A stretch of 15,806 bases of DNA from Clostridium_AQ sp900552125 (GTDB lineage Bacteria; Bacillota_I; Bacilli_A; Erysipelotrichales; Erysipelotrichaceae): assembly GCA_037892765.1 (NCBI GenBank), contig JBBKBW010000056.1. The stretch is one strand, 5' to 3'. Below are positions 8,947-14,781 of this stretch, in pieces. The notes under the pieces were generated by a model. It saw only the letters and a list, made by a program, of their open reading frames with translations. It was not told the origin of the DNA and made no database searches. Position 1 is the first letter of the stretch, and each line of letters opens with the position of its first letter. Both the position numbers and the translations under genes were made by a program.

Positions 8947-8988
8947 ATATTTTATTTAGTAATTATAAAAATAGACTTAGGTGATAGA

Positions 8989-9576
8989 ATGAAATCAATA
9001 TTAGTTGGAATAACATGTAAACATTGTATGTATCAGACACATAAAAGAAGTGAAACTCTTGTCATGTCAGATTTTGAACCTCAATTGCGAAAACAGTTAT
9101 TAAATAATACCTATTTTCAGACGCGCTGTCCTCGATGTGGAAATCTTCTTTATTTCCAGCATCCATTTTGTTATGTGGATAAAAAACATCAATTTGTTAT
9201 TCTTATGAAATCCAAAGCAGATATTACAGAAAAAGATCTCCAATTATTTAATGATAAACCCAATATGAGAAAGCGTTTAGTCTTTCATTTTGAAGAAATA
9301 GCTGAGAAGATTCGAATATTTGAAAATGAACTTGATGATCGTGTCATTGAAAAGATAAAAAATAGTCTTTATCAGCGCTATCAAAATGCTAGAGAGATAG
9401 AGTTTTATGATATGGATAAACAGAGTGATACGATATGGTTTCGTATCATAGATAATGAAATAGAAGAAATGGTTTGTGTACTTTTAGACTCTTATCGAAA
9501 TCTTAGCCAAAAGTTAGAAAAGGACGATATGACATTTAAGAAAATCAATCTAGAATGGGGTAGAAAACATTCATGA
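8989..9576 (+). CDS. CpXC-domain zinc-ribbon protein
   Basis: 195-residue protein with an N-terminal four-cysteine knuckle, Cys10-x2-Cys13 (TCKHC) and Cys47-x2-Cys50 (CPRCG), followed by FQHPFCYVDKKHQFVI. This is the layout of the CpXC domain family, probably a zinc ribbon, although the first pair lacks the proline. The rest (about 75-195) is charged and mostly helical, without a motif I recognise. No signal peptide or membrane segment is seen. The molecular role of CpXC proteins is not established. AGGTGA stands 6 nt before the ATG. It lies between the aminopeptidase terminator and the regulator promoter, so it forms its own unit. Confidence 0.75.
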   Translation: MKSILVGITCKHCMYQTHKRSETLVMSDFEPQLRKQLLNNTYFQTRCPRCGNLLYFQHPFCYVDKKHQFVILMKSKADITEKDLQLFNDKPNMRKRLVFHFEEIAEKIRIFENELDDRVIEKIKNSLYQRYQNAREIEFYDMDKQSDTIWFRIIDNEIEEMVCVLLDSYRNLSQKLEKDDMTFKKINLEWGRKHS

Positions 9577-9605
9577 TGAACAAGTAATTAATTATATTGT
9601 TTTTT

Positions 9606-9634
9606 TTGTATATATGACGGATATATGATATAAT
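9606..9634 (+). promoter_or_regulatory. Promoter of the RRNPP-like regulator gene
   Basis: TTGTAT, a 17-bp spacer and TATAAT, with an extended -10 (TGA directly before TATAAT). The spacer holds ATATAT on both sides of GACGG, a weak symmetry that could be an autoregulatory site. Confidence 0.75.
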
Positions 9635-9692
9635 CTCTTTTACAAATATTGGAAATTTTATAATATGAAATTAACTTGGAAAGGGGTTTTTC

Positions 9693-10937
9693 ATGAAAGT
9701 CAGTAAAGAACGCTTAGCTACGATTGGTAAATTTATAGGTGTATATAGAGAAGAAAAGAGAGGGAAAACACAAAATAAATATACTTTAAAAAGTTTTTGT
9801 AATGGTATTTGTAGTGTTAATACATTAAAAAATATTGAGTCTGGAGGATTAAGCAGATCAAATGATGTATATGTGGAACTGCTCTTAAAGTTTGACTTAA
9901 AGTTTGGTGAATTCACTATCATAGATGATGCGTTGCATATATTAATGAAAACATTATATGAGGCAATTGAAGTATTTGATTATGAACTAATAAAGGCTAC
10001 GATCATAAAAATCAATAAATTGCTGATTAAAGTAAAAGACTTTGTTTTTTATGCCGAGCTTTATCAGATAATGTCAGAACTATACGAATATTATATAAAT
10101 GATAAGAATTTTTCTGATCAGGAAATTCAGCATTTCTTAAATATATTTGATCATATGGAAAGAATCTATAAAGATGCACTCCGTCTATTGATTTTTTCTA
10201 AACTTAGAGTGAGTTATGTGACGAATATCGAAGAATATATTGAGCGAATGGAAAAGATAAAAGTAGAAGAAGCAGATCATTTTTGTGTAAGATTTGCGAA
10301 GATTCATTATTTTTTAATTACAGAAAAATATCATTCTATGAGTAATTTATTAGTAGAGATGGAGACATATTATGAAAGCACAAATAATTATGTTAGATTA
10401 TTAGATGTATATAATTTTGCGTTTATATTATATAGTTATATTGATACAGAATACATTGAAGTTTATATTGAGAAAGTAAAGAAATTAACAAAAATTCATG
10501 TTTTACCTGATATTAAAATATCTGAGATTTATTCTAATATAGCTTCAAGTTATCATAATAGAGCTGAATATGCGAATGCGTTACATTATTATACACAATC
10601 ATTATTATTCTATCGAGGAGATTTGGTGCGTCAGGGAATTCTGATTGCGGATTGCCAGAATCGTTTAGGAAAAGTAATTGATATTCCCTATGTAGAGGAT
10701 GAAGAATTTCAGGAATATCCGTTAAGTATAAAATTAATGTATAAATATTTTTGTCTGGCAAAAGAAGTTCCTGCATTTGTCCGTCAAACCTATATAATGA
10801 AAAAGCTATTGCCTCATCTTACAGATGAAGTATGTATAGATATTTTTCAATATGAATTAAGTAAATTGGTTGAAAAGACAAATAATTATAAAATGTTGTA
10901 TGAATTTGATCGGGAAGTAAGAAAGCATACAAGTTAA
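9693..10937 (+). CDS. Helix-turn-helix regulator with TPR-like C-terminal domain (RRNPP-type, putative)
   Basis: 414-residue cytoplasmic protein. Residues about 8-70 form an XRE-like helix-turn-helix in which YTLKSFCNGICSVNTLKNIE (30-49) contains the turn and recognition helix. The rest, about 80-414, is a string of amphipathic helices. One segment (about 277-308, EIYSNIASSYHNRAEYANAL and following) is a clear TPR-like repeat. This build is that of RRNPP regulators (Rgg, PlcR, PrgX and kin), which bind a short imported peptide in the TPR groove. GGAAAGGGG lies 6 nt before the ATG. A 39-codon pro-peptide gene follows with its own promoter, which is the usual layout of such a pair. Rgg, PlcR or a class peculiar to this lineage cannot be told apart here. 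Ligand and targets are inferred, not shown. Confidence 0.8.
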   Translation: MKVSKERLATIGKFIGVYREEKRGKTQNKYTLKSFCNGICSVNTLKNIESGGLSRSNDVYVELLLKFDLKFGEFTIIDDALHILMKTLYEAIEVFDYELIKATIIKINKLLIKVKDFVFYAELYQIMSELYEYYINDKNFSDQEIQHFLNIFDHMERIYKDALRLLIFSKLRVSYVTNIEEYIERMEKIKVEEADHFCVRFAKIHYFLITEKYHSMSNLLVEMETYYESTNNYVRLLDVYNFAFILYSYIDTEYIEVYIEKVKKLTKIHVLPDIKISEIYSNIASSYHNRAEYANALHYYTQSLLFYRGDLVRQGILIADCQNRLGKVIDIPYVEDEEFQEYPLSIKLMYKYFCLAKEVPAFVRQTYIMKKLLPHLTDEVCIDIFQYELSKLVEKTNNYKMLYEFDREVRKHTS

Positions 10938-10963
10938 CCTGATGGTTTTCTTTAATAAATAAA

Positions 10964-10981
10964 GGGATTACCCTATTTTAG
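10964..10981 (+). terminator. Weak possible terminator after the regulator gene
   Basis: AGGG and CCCT around a 4-nt loop, followed by ATTTTAG. The stem is short, so read-through into the peptide gene region is likely. Confidence 0.3.
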
Positions 10982-11009
10982 ATATATAAATCAACTCATA
11001 GCTGTTTTA

Positions 11010-11038
11010 TTGTGTGAAGTACATTTTTCATTTATGAT
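11010..11038 (+). promoter_or_regulatory. Promoter of the 39-codon peptide gene
   Basis: TTGTGT, a 17-bp spacer and TATGAT. The expected transcription start falls at about 11045, inside the inverted repeat 11039-11073. Confidence 0.6.
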
Positions 11039-11073
11039 TAGTAGGTCAGAGATGATATGCATATGATCTACTA
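11039..11073 (+). promoter_or_regulatory. Inverted repeat at the peptide-gene transcription start (candidate operator)
   Basis: TAGTAGGTCA (11039-11048) and TGATCTACTA (11064-11073) are complementary at 9 of 10 positions, the tenth being G-T. The arms enclose 15 bp that contain ATATGCATAT, itself a perfect palindrome. It starts directly after the -10 box and ends 17 bp before the ATG, so it can act as an operator for the neighbouring regulator or as a 5' RNA hairpin. Confidence 0.5.
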
Positions 11074-11090
11074 GAAAAGTAGGTAACGAA

Positions 11091-11210
11091 ATGAAAAAAG
11101 TATTAATTACGGGTTTATGTACCTTAAGCTTAATGACAGCTTTTGCGTTTATTGGAAAAGATGTCCATATTCAAACATTTTCAGGTTTATATGGTAATGT
11201 GAAGATTTAA
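11091..11210 (+). CDS. Small secreted pro-peptide, candidate signal for the upstream regulator
   Basis: ATG 11091 follows AGGTAA at 6 nt and opens a 39-codon frame ending in TAA. The product begins MKK, has a hydrophobic core of about 18 residues (VLITGLCTLSLMTAFAFI) with small residues near the end (TAFAF), and then a polar to mixed tail of about 18 residues ending SGLYGNVKI. Size and layout match pro-peptides of RRNPP systems such as PapR and Phr, in which the C-terminal few residues are released and re-imported. It lies 153 bp behind the regulator gene, on the same strand, with its own promoter and operator-like repeat. No peptidase or oligopeptide importer is in the window. An uncleaved small membrane peptide is the main alternative. 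Confidence 0.65.
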   Translation: MKKVLITGLCTLSLMTAFAFIGKDVHIQTFSGLYGNVKI

Positions 11211-11389
11211 GAAAGCTTTCGTTTAATTTTAGTCTTAAAGTTGATAAATATTTTGAAAAAATGAACTAAATTGTATTCATTGCTAATAATAATCAACTCC
11301 ATGTGAAAAGATTGAAGATGAATAAAGATTCTTGTAAAATATGTTTGTCTTAAAGAGGGTGGGCTTTGAGACAATCTAAAAAACGATAA
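11211..11389. other. Non-coding stretch between the peptide gene and the orphan ATPase gene
   Basis: No frame longer than about 12 codons with a ribosome site was seen on the plus strand. The piece around 11355-11380 (GAGGGTGGGC, then TTTGAGACAATC) recalls the edge of a transposon or intergenic repeat, but no partner copy is in the window. It may simply be the 3' untranslated part of the peptide transcript. Confidence 0.4.
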
Positions 11390-11416
11390 AGTAACTGTGT
11401 GAGGTTGCTTTTTTAT
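11390..11416 (+). terminator. Terminator before the orphan ATPase gene
   Basis: AGTAAC pairs with GTTGCT (one T-G) around an 8-nt loop and is followed by TTTTTTAT. It would end the peptide-gene transcript. It stands only 42 bp before the ATPase start with no strong promoter in between, so it could also act as an attenuator. Confidence 0.7.
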
Positions 11417-11457
11417 TTATATTTCGATACACTTATTTTAGTATTGGAGAGATATCT

Positions 11458-12492
11458 ATGAGCAGACTCATTCTAAAAAACATTACCAAATCATTTGGTG
11501 ATATACATGCAGTTCAGCATTTTGATTTAGAAACAAAAGATAAACAATTTATTGTTCTTGCAGGACCATCAGGTTGTGGGAAAAGTACACTTCTTCAGCT
11601 AATTGCTGGTTTTTTATCAGTTGATGAGGGTAAAGTTTTTATTGATGATATAGATGTGACAGATAAAAAGCCTTCTGAAAGAAATATTTCTATGGTTTTT
11701 CAAGAACCATCTTTATTTCCTCATATGAGTGTATATGAAAACATTTCTTTTGGTTTTCGTGAAGAAATAAATGATAAAGGAAAACATGCAAGAGTAGAAC
11801 AGATTAGTGAAATGTTAGGAATAAAAGATTTATTAGATCGTAAAGCTGTTCATTTATCTGGTGGACAGAAACAGCGATGCGCTATAGCACGGGCATTGAT
11901 TAGTAAACCATCATTATTTTTAATGGATGAACCATTGAGTTCATTAGATGCTAGATTAAAGACTCAATTACGCATCGAAATCGCAAAGCTTTATCAAAAA
12001 AACAATGCCACGTTTATATATGTGACACATGATCAGATAGAGGCAATGACACTTGCGGATCTATTAATTATCATGAAAGATGGTTGTATCCAGCAAATGG
12101 GGAAGCCAATGGAATTATATGAAAATCCACAAACTTTATTTGTGGCATCATTTCTAGGAATATCCGATATTAATAAGATACCTTCAAGAATAGAGAATGG
12201 TTATCTCTCTATAGGGTCAAGAAAGATTCCTTGGACTAATCAGGAGCAAAGAGATGTAGTGATTGCGATACGTTGTGAAAATGTAATAGTAGACGATTCA
12301 GGATTAGAGGGGAATATCATATTGATAGAATATGCTGGAGAGAATATGTATGTACATATCCAATGTGAATTAGGTACGATCATAATGAAACAGCCATACA
12401 ATAAAGCTATTCATCAGGGAGATAAAATATACATTTGGTTTGATACGAAACATTTATTTGTATTTGATGCATATACAGAAGAAAGAATTTGA
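11458..12492 (+). CDS. Orphan carbohydrate ABC-importer ATPase (MsmX/MalK/UgpC type)
   Basis: 344-residue ATPase of the CUT1 sugar-importer class. Walker A GPSGCGKS (36-43), Q-loop Gln82, signature LSGGQ (133-137), Walker B LFLMDE (153-158) and switch His191 are all intact. EPLSSLDARLK and the typical YENPQTLFVASFLG (221-234) lead into a C-terminal TOBE-like beta domain (about 235-344). The usual N-(F/M)-containing stretch after FLG is replaced by ISDINKIPSR, and the protein is some 20 residues shorter than MsmX. No permease or binding protein is adjacent. Such solitary ATPases often energise several sugar importers encoded elsewhere. GGAGAGAT stands 5 nt before the ATG. A polyamine, phosphate-ester or iron importer ATPase is a less likely reading. 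Confidence 0.88.
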   Translation: MSRLILKNITKSFGDIHAVQHFDLETKDKQFIVLAGPSGCGKSTLLQLIAGFLSVDEGKVFIDDIDVTDKKPSERNISMVFQEPSLFPHMSVYENISFGFREEINDKGKHARVEQISEMLGIKDLLDRKAVHLSGGQKQRCAIARALISKPSLFLMDEPLSSLDARLKTQLRIEIAKLYQKNNATFIYVTHDQIEAMTLADLLIIMKDGCIQQMGKPMELYENPQTLFVASFLGISDINKIPSRIENGYLSIGSRKIPWTNQEQRDVVIAIRCENVIVDDSGLEGNIILIEYAGENMYVHIQCELGTIIMKQPYNKAIHQGDKIYIWFDTKHLFVFDAYTEERI

Positions 12493-12521
12493 AGTAGTAT
12501 CAAAGGATTATATAAAAAGAG

Positions 12522-12550
12522 AAAGCTGCTAAATAAACAGCTTTTTTTAT
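12522..12550 (+). terminator. Terminator after the orphan ATPase gene
   Basis: AAAGCTG and CAGCTTT form a perfect 7-bp stem around a 9-nt loop, followed by seven T in total. The opposite strand has TTTCTCTTTTT after the same stem, so it may also stop the convergent gene at 12573-13013. Confidence 0.88.
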
Positions 12551-12572
12551 TGCACAAAGACTTAAATAATAA

Positions 12573-13013
12573 TTATTTTTTAAGTACTATAGCATTATTA
12601 ATTGCACTTGTTTCAGTTTTTATTGTGCATAATATAGTTTTCTTTTTACTATTTAAGTCATAAGTATATATTTCATCATTAGAATAATAATATATTAGTT
12701 CATCATTGGTAACATAGAATAAGCGAGATAATAAGTCATGATCTATTATTTGTTCTTTCAATTTCAATAATGTTAATACTTGAATAGCACTATATATTTC
12801 TTCAATAATTCTGCTAACAGGATACTTTCTTTCCCATCTGAAACTAAAAGTTATACCGTCTAACTCCATGAAATAGTCATTTGTATTTTCTACTTTATAA
12901 ATATGTGGAGCATCTTCTATTTTATTAACTAAGTTGATAAAGGCATAACAACTCTTGATTTTTTGTTTTCTTACATTTGCATAAATTTTATTTAACCAAT
13001 TTGCGTTTTCCAT
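12573..13013 (-). CDS. Hypothetical protein, 146 residues
   Basis: Not recognised. The protein is soluble-looking, with a lysine-rich N-terminus, a mixed helix-strand pattern, a tyrosine-rich stretch near the middle (ELIYYYSNDEIYTYDL, about 105-120) and a hydrophobic end (SAINNAIVLKK). No signal peptide, membrane segment or catalytic motif is seen. AAGGAT precedes the ATG by about 9 nt. It is the last gene of the minus-strand block, 50 bp after the DUF4314 stop, and faces the orphan ATPase gene. A 6-bp stem (GATAGG with CCTATC, 13034-13059) lies in the gap between it and DUF4314. Confidence 0.65.
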   Translation of the reverse strand: MENANWLNKIYANVRKQKIKSCYAFINLVNKIEDAPHIYKVENTNDYFMELDGITFSFRWERKYPVSRIIEEIYSAIQVLTLLKLKEQIIDHDLLSRLFYVTNDELIYYYSNDEIYTYDLNSKKKTILCTIKTETSAINNAIVLKK

Positions 13014-13063
13014 TTCTGTTATCCTTTTTTTATGATAGGTTACAGTGTTGCATCCTATCTATA

Positions 13064-13465
13064 TTATTTTCTGATTATATAACCGCCATCAATATTAGAC
13101 TTCCAATGATGATAGTTTCCTTGTTCATCTCGGAATTCAATGTCATGGATTTCTTCTTCTAAGAAAATGTAAGAGTCTTGTGTTAAAATAGTTGCTACCT
13201 TAATTTTCTGACCGTTACATGCGATTACATCATCAACCTTGATATCTTCTGCTATTACTTCAAAGATATCTTCATCAACCACCAATCCTAGTGAAGAACC
13301 ATTTTCCCATGCCATATGTATTGTTCCTGCATCATCGATATTTCTAACTGAGCCTATTGTTCCGCTCGGAACAGGATTATATTTATCTTTCATCAGCACA
13401 CACTTAATTCTCGTGCCTTTCGGATATTTTTTTCTTAACTCATTTACTATTTCATTTTGTTTCAT
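13064..13465 (-). CDS. DUF4314 domain protein
   Basis: 133-residue protein. Residues about 10-70 match the DUF4314 pattern: RKKYPKGTRIKCVLMKDKY, then PVPSGTIGSVRNIDDAGTI, then HMAWENGSSLGLVVDEDIF. This is a small SH3-like beta barrel common on conjugative elements, of unknown function. The remaining part (about 72-133) reads like a second short beta unit (DDVIACNGQKIKVATILTQD) not present in the shortest members. The ATG has AAGGAGG at 7 nt. The leader is unusual: copy A of the 131-bp repeat, then a 9-bp hairpin (13500-13521), then a 5-bp GC-rich hairpin (13480-13492) right before the ribosome site. These could gate translation. Confidence 0.85.
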   Translation of the reverse strand: MKQNEIVNELRKKYPKGTRIKCVLMKDKYNPVPSGTIGSVRNIDDAGTIHMAWENGSSLGLVVDEDIFEVIAEDIKVDDVIACNGQKIKVATILTQDSYIFLEEEIHDIEFRDEQGNYHHWKSNIDGGYIIRK

Positions 13466-13479
13466 TCTATTTCCTCCTT

Positions 13480-13521
13480 GCGGTTCTACCGCTATCCTCT
13501 GTAAGATTTATTAATCTTACA
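13480..13521 (-). promoter_or_regulatory. Two leader hairpins before the DUF4314 ribosome site
   Basis: In the mRNA sense TGTAAGATT pairs with AATCTTACA around AATA (13500-13521), and GCGGT pairs with ACCGC around three bases (13480-13492). The second stem ends 1 nt before AAGGAGG. These are absent from copy B, where the repeat core runs almost directly into the radC ribosome site. Confidence 0.5.
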
Positions 13522-13649
13522 CTTTTACCAGCTCATGATCGAACGTCTGTCAAAGGTGAACAGCGTGAGTTCATATTACCTTTGACAGGATAGTGAGAGC
13601 ATGATAAGTTTCAATAAATAGATATGATCATTCAGTTTTATAAAAAGCC
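13519..13649 (-). repeat. 131-bp repeat, copy A (candidate structured leader of the DUF4314 gene)
   Basis: Aligns without gaps to 15249-15379 with 113 of 131 identical positions. In the mRNA sense an 11-bp perfect stem joins 13578-13588 (CTGTCAAAGGT) with 13547-13557 (ACCTTTGACAG). Inside it TGAAC and GTTCA (13557-13561, 13569-13573) can extend the hairpin. Outside it TTATC (13603-13607) can pair with GGTAA (13525-13529), and GCTC (13597-13600) with GAGC (13531-13534). The 5' end of the core is GGCTTTTTATAAAACTG. No open frame explains the conservation. Confidence 0.85.
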
Positions 13650-13652
13650 ATT

Positions 13653-13688
13653 TGAGGAGAACAGTACGTATTAGTTCTGTTCTCCTCA
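13653..13688 (-). terminator. Variable hairpin 5' of repeat copy A
   Basis: A perfect 12-bp stem (TGAGGAGAACAG with CTGTTCTCCTCA) and a 12-nt loop. In the mRNA sense it is followed after 4 nt by GGCTTTTT. On the plus strand it is followed by GATTTTTTATT, so it may terminate in either direction. It holds the same place as the unrelated stem at 15389-15413 next to copy B, which suggests a part of the repeat structure rather than a simple terminator. Confidence 0.55.
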
Positions 13689-13702
13689 GATTTTTTATTC
13701 TG

Positions 13703-13741
13703 CTAACAAAAAAAAGATGCTTTTCAAATAGCATCTTTTTA
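13703..13741 (-). terminator. mazEF terminator
   Basis: AAAAAGATGCT pairs with AGCATCTTTTT (11 bp) around an 8-nt loop, with eight T following on the minus strand. The mazF stop codon (13739-13741) overlaps the stem base. Confidence 0.88.
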
Positions 13742-14059
13742 AAATAGACTAGTAATAATTTCCAATGCTTCTTCAAATAAATCATTTGGTAACATTTCTA
13801 TAAATCTTGCATTTCTTTCATTCAAATCCACGCTTCTCAAATGCTCGCAAAAAATTGCTCCTGTTGTCTTAGTTCTTTCATCTAAGATAATGTGAGTAGG
13901 AAATTTCTTTGTTGTATTGCTTATGGGACAAACAATTGCCAATCCCATGATTTTATTATAATCATCATTGCTAACAACTAATGCAGGTCTTTGACCTCTC
14001 TGCTCATGTCCCTTTGTTGGATTAAAGTCCATGAAGATAACTGCACCCTGCTTAATCAT
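13739..14059 (-). CDS. mazF: MazF-family endoribonuclease toxin
   Basis: 106-residue toxin of the MazF/PemK fold that cuts single-stranded mRNA at a short motif and halts growth when freed from its antitoxin. GHEQRGQRPALVVSN (17-31) is the family core with the catalytic arginine (Arg24). CPISNTT (44-50) supplies the Ser/Thr position, and TGAIFCEHLRSVDL (66-79) is the conserved third strand region, with Glu-His where many homologues have Glu-Gln. The start overlaps the mazE stop by four bases (ATGA), giving translational coupling. A terminator follows directly. All key residues appear present, so the toxin should be active. The cut sequence cannot be predicted. Confidence 0.93.
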   Translation of the reverse strand: MIKQGAVIFMDFNPTKGHEQRGQRPALVVSNDDYNKIMGLAIVCPISNTTKKFPTHIILDERTKTTGAIFCEHLRSVDLNERNARFIEMLPNDLFEEALEIITSLF

Positions 14060-14301
14060 AACATTTCCTTCCCAACTGGATTATCTTCCCAAAATTCTTT
14101 TTGAGTCGTTTCTCCTTCATAGTCTTGAAATCTCTCTGCTAAGGTTAATTTCTTTTTACGTACTGGAGATAATACTATGTTTCCGTTTTGAATAGAAATG
14201 TCAATTTTATCATTTACTTTCAATGATAAGGAATCTAAGATTGTTTTTGGAATCAAGATACCCGTACCGTTCCCCCATTTTTTTATACTATTGGTTTTCA
14301 T
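14056..14301 (-). CDS. mazE: MazE-family AbrB/SpoVT-like antitoxin
   Basis: 81-residue antitoxin. Residues 1-45 form the swapped-hairpin DNA-binding fold: KKWGNGTGILIPKTILDSLSL, then VNDKIDISIQNGNIVLSP. The acidic tail (about 55-81, YEGETTQKEFWEDNPVGKEML) is the flexible part that usually plugs the toxin. I chose ATG 14301, which has GAAGGAG at 8 nt and lies just behind a good promoter. The open frame runs on to 14403, but that extension would cover the promoter and has no ribosome site. Antitoxin with toxin normally binds its own operator; the palindrome in the promoter spacer is the likely site. Confidence 0.9.
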   Translation of the reverse strand: MKTNSIKKWGNGTGILIPKTILDSLSLKVNDKIDISIQNGNIVLSPVRKKKLTLAERFQDYEGETTQKEFWEDNPVGKEML

Positions 14302-14322
14302 TCGTATCACTCCTTCAATATT

Positions 14323-14351
14323 AGTATAAACAATGTTTAAACAAATAGCAA
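14323..14351 (-). promoter_or_regulatory. mazEF promoter with palindromic operator
   Basis: On the minus strand TTGCTA, a 17-bp spacer and TATACT, about 25 bp before the mazE start. The spacer contains the perfect palindrome TGTTTAAACA (14334-14343), overlapped by AAACA-T-TGTTT. Binding of MazE or MazEF there would block the promoter. Confidence 0.7.
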
Positions 14352-14392
14352 TATCAATTCTGATAATTACTCCTAGAATTTTGTCTATATCA

Positions 14393-14734
14393 TTATCCTT
14401 CATATTCTATTTTCTTTAATTCATACCAAAGTTCACCAATAGAGTTTTTACACCACTTTATTTCATTCAACACATCTTCAAGTTCATATGGTGCGCCATT
14501 CCTACCATGTCCTGTTCCATCTATCCAATTCATGGTCTCACTGCTCACATCATAATTCTGGTATGCATCGAATACATTTTCGATAAATTTTTTCAAACTT
14601 TTTGGTTTTCTGAATTCAATGATGACACTTATGCCAGCTGGGCTTTTTCGAGATAACAGATAATAATAGCCATCTTCTTTAATGAACCACCCTAGATGCT
14701 CTGCCTTTCCTAATGATTTTTTTAACACTTCCAT
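14393..14734 (-). CDS. Hypothetical protein, 113 residues
   Basis: Not recognised. It is a small soluble protein with aromatic-rich beta segments at the N-terminus (HLGWFIKEDGYYYLLSRKSP, about 13-32), a strand-helix unit (GISVIIEFRKPKSLKKFIENV) and an amphipathic helical tail (LEDVLNEIKWCKNSIGELWY). AAGGT stands 9 nt before the ATG. It lies between radC and the mazEF promoter; a terminator-like hairpin (14754-14781) separates it from radC, so its expression may depend on read-through. It ends 92 bp before mazE. A role in the mobile element, for instance in defence or anti-defence, is only a guess from position. Confidence 0.7.
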   Translation of the reverse strand: MEVLKKSLGKAEHLGWFIKEDGYYYLLSRKSPAGISVIIEFRKPKSLKKFIENVFDAYQNYDVSSETMNWIDGTGHGRNGAPYELEDVLNEIKWCKNSIGELWYELKKIEYEG

Positions 14735-14753
14735 CTTTGATACCTTCTTTCCA

Positions 14754-14781
14754 AAAGAGATGCTCTATCATGCATCTCTTT
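14754..14781 (-). terminator. Hairpin at the radC stop codon
   Basis: AAAGAGATGC pairs with GCATCTCTTT (perfect 10 bp) around an 8-nt loop, followed by TTTTGG on the minus strand. It overlaps the radC stop, like the mazF terminator. The short T run suggests partial termination before the 113-residue gene. Confidence 0.6.

Noticed and set aside
11355..11416. Insertion-sequence end or known riboswitch before the orphan ATPase
   Set aside because: The GAGGGTGGGC piece looks like a repeat edge, but no inverted partner, transposase remnant or recognisable aptamer core is present.
13034..13059. Terminator between DUF4314 and the 146-residue gene
   Set aside because: The stem is only 6 bp with a 14-nt loop, and on the minus strand it is followed by A rather than T.
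13576..13785. 69-residue frame on the minus strand across the mazF terminator and the variable hairpin
   Set aside because: It has no ribosome site, reads through two strong hairpins and part of the 131-bp repeat, and has no matching frame in copy B.
14302..14403. N-terminal extension of MazE
   Set aside because: It would cover the promoter and operator, lacks a ribosome site and does not belong to the AbrB fold.
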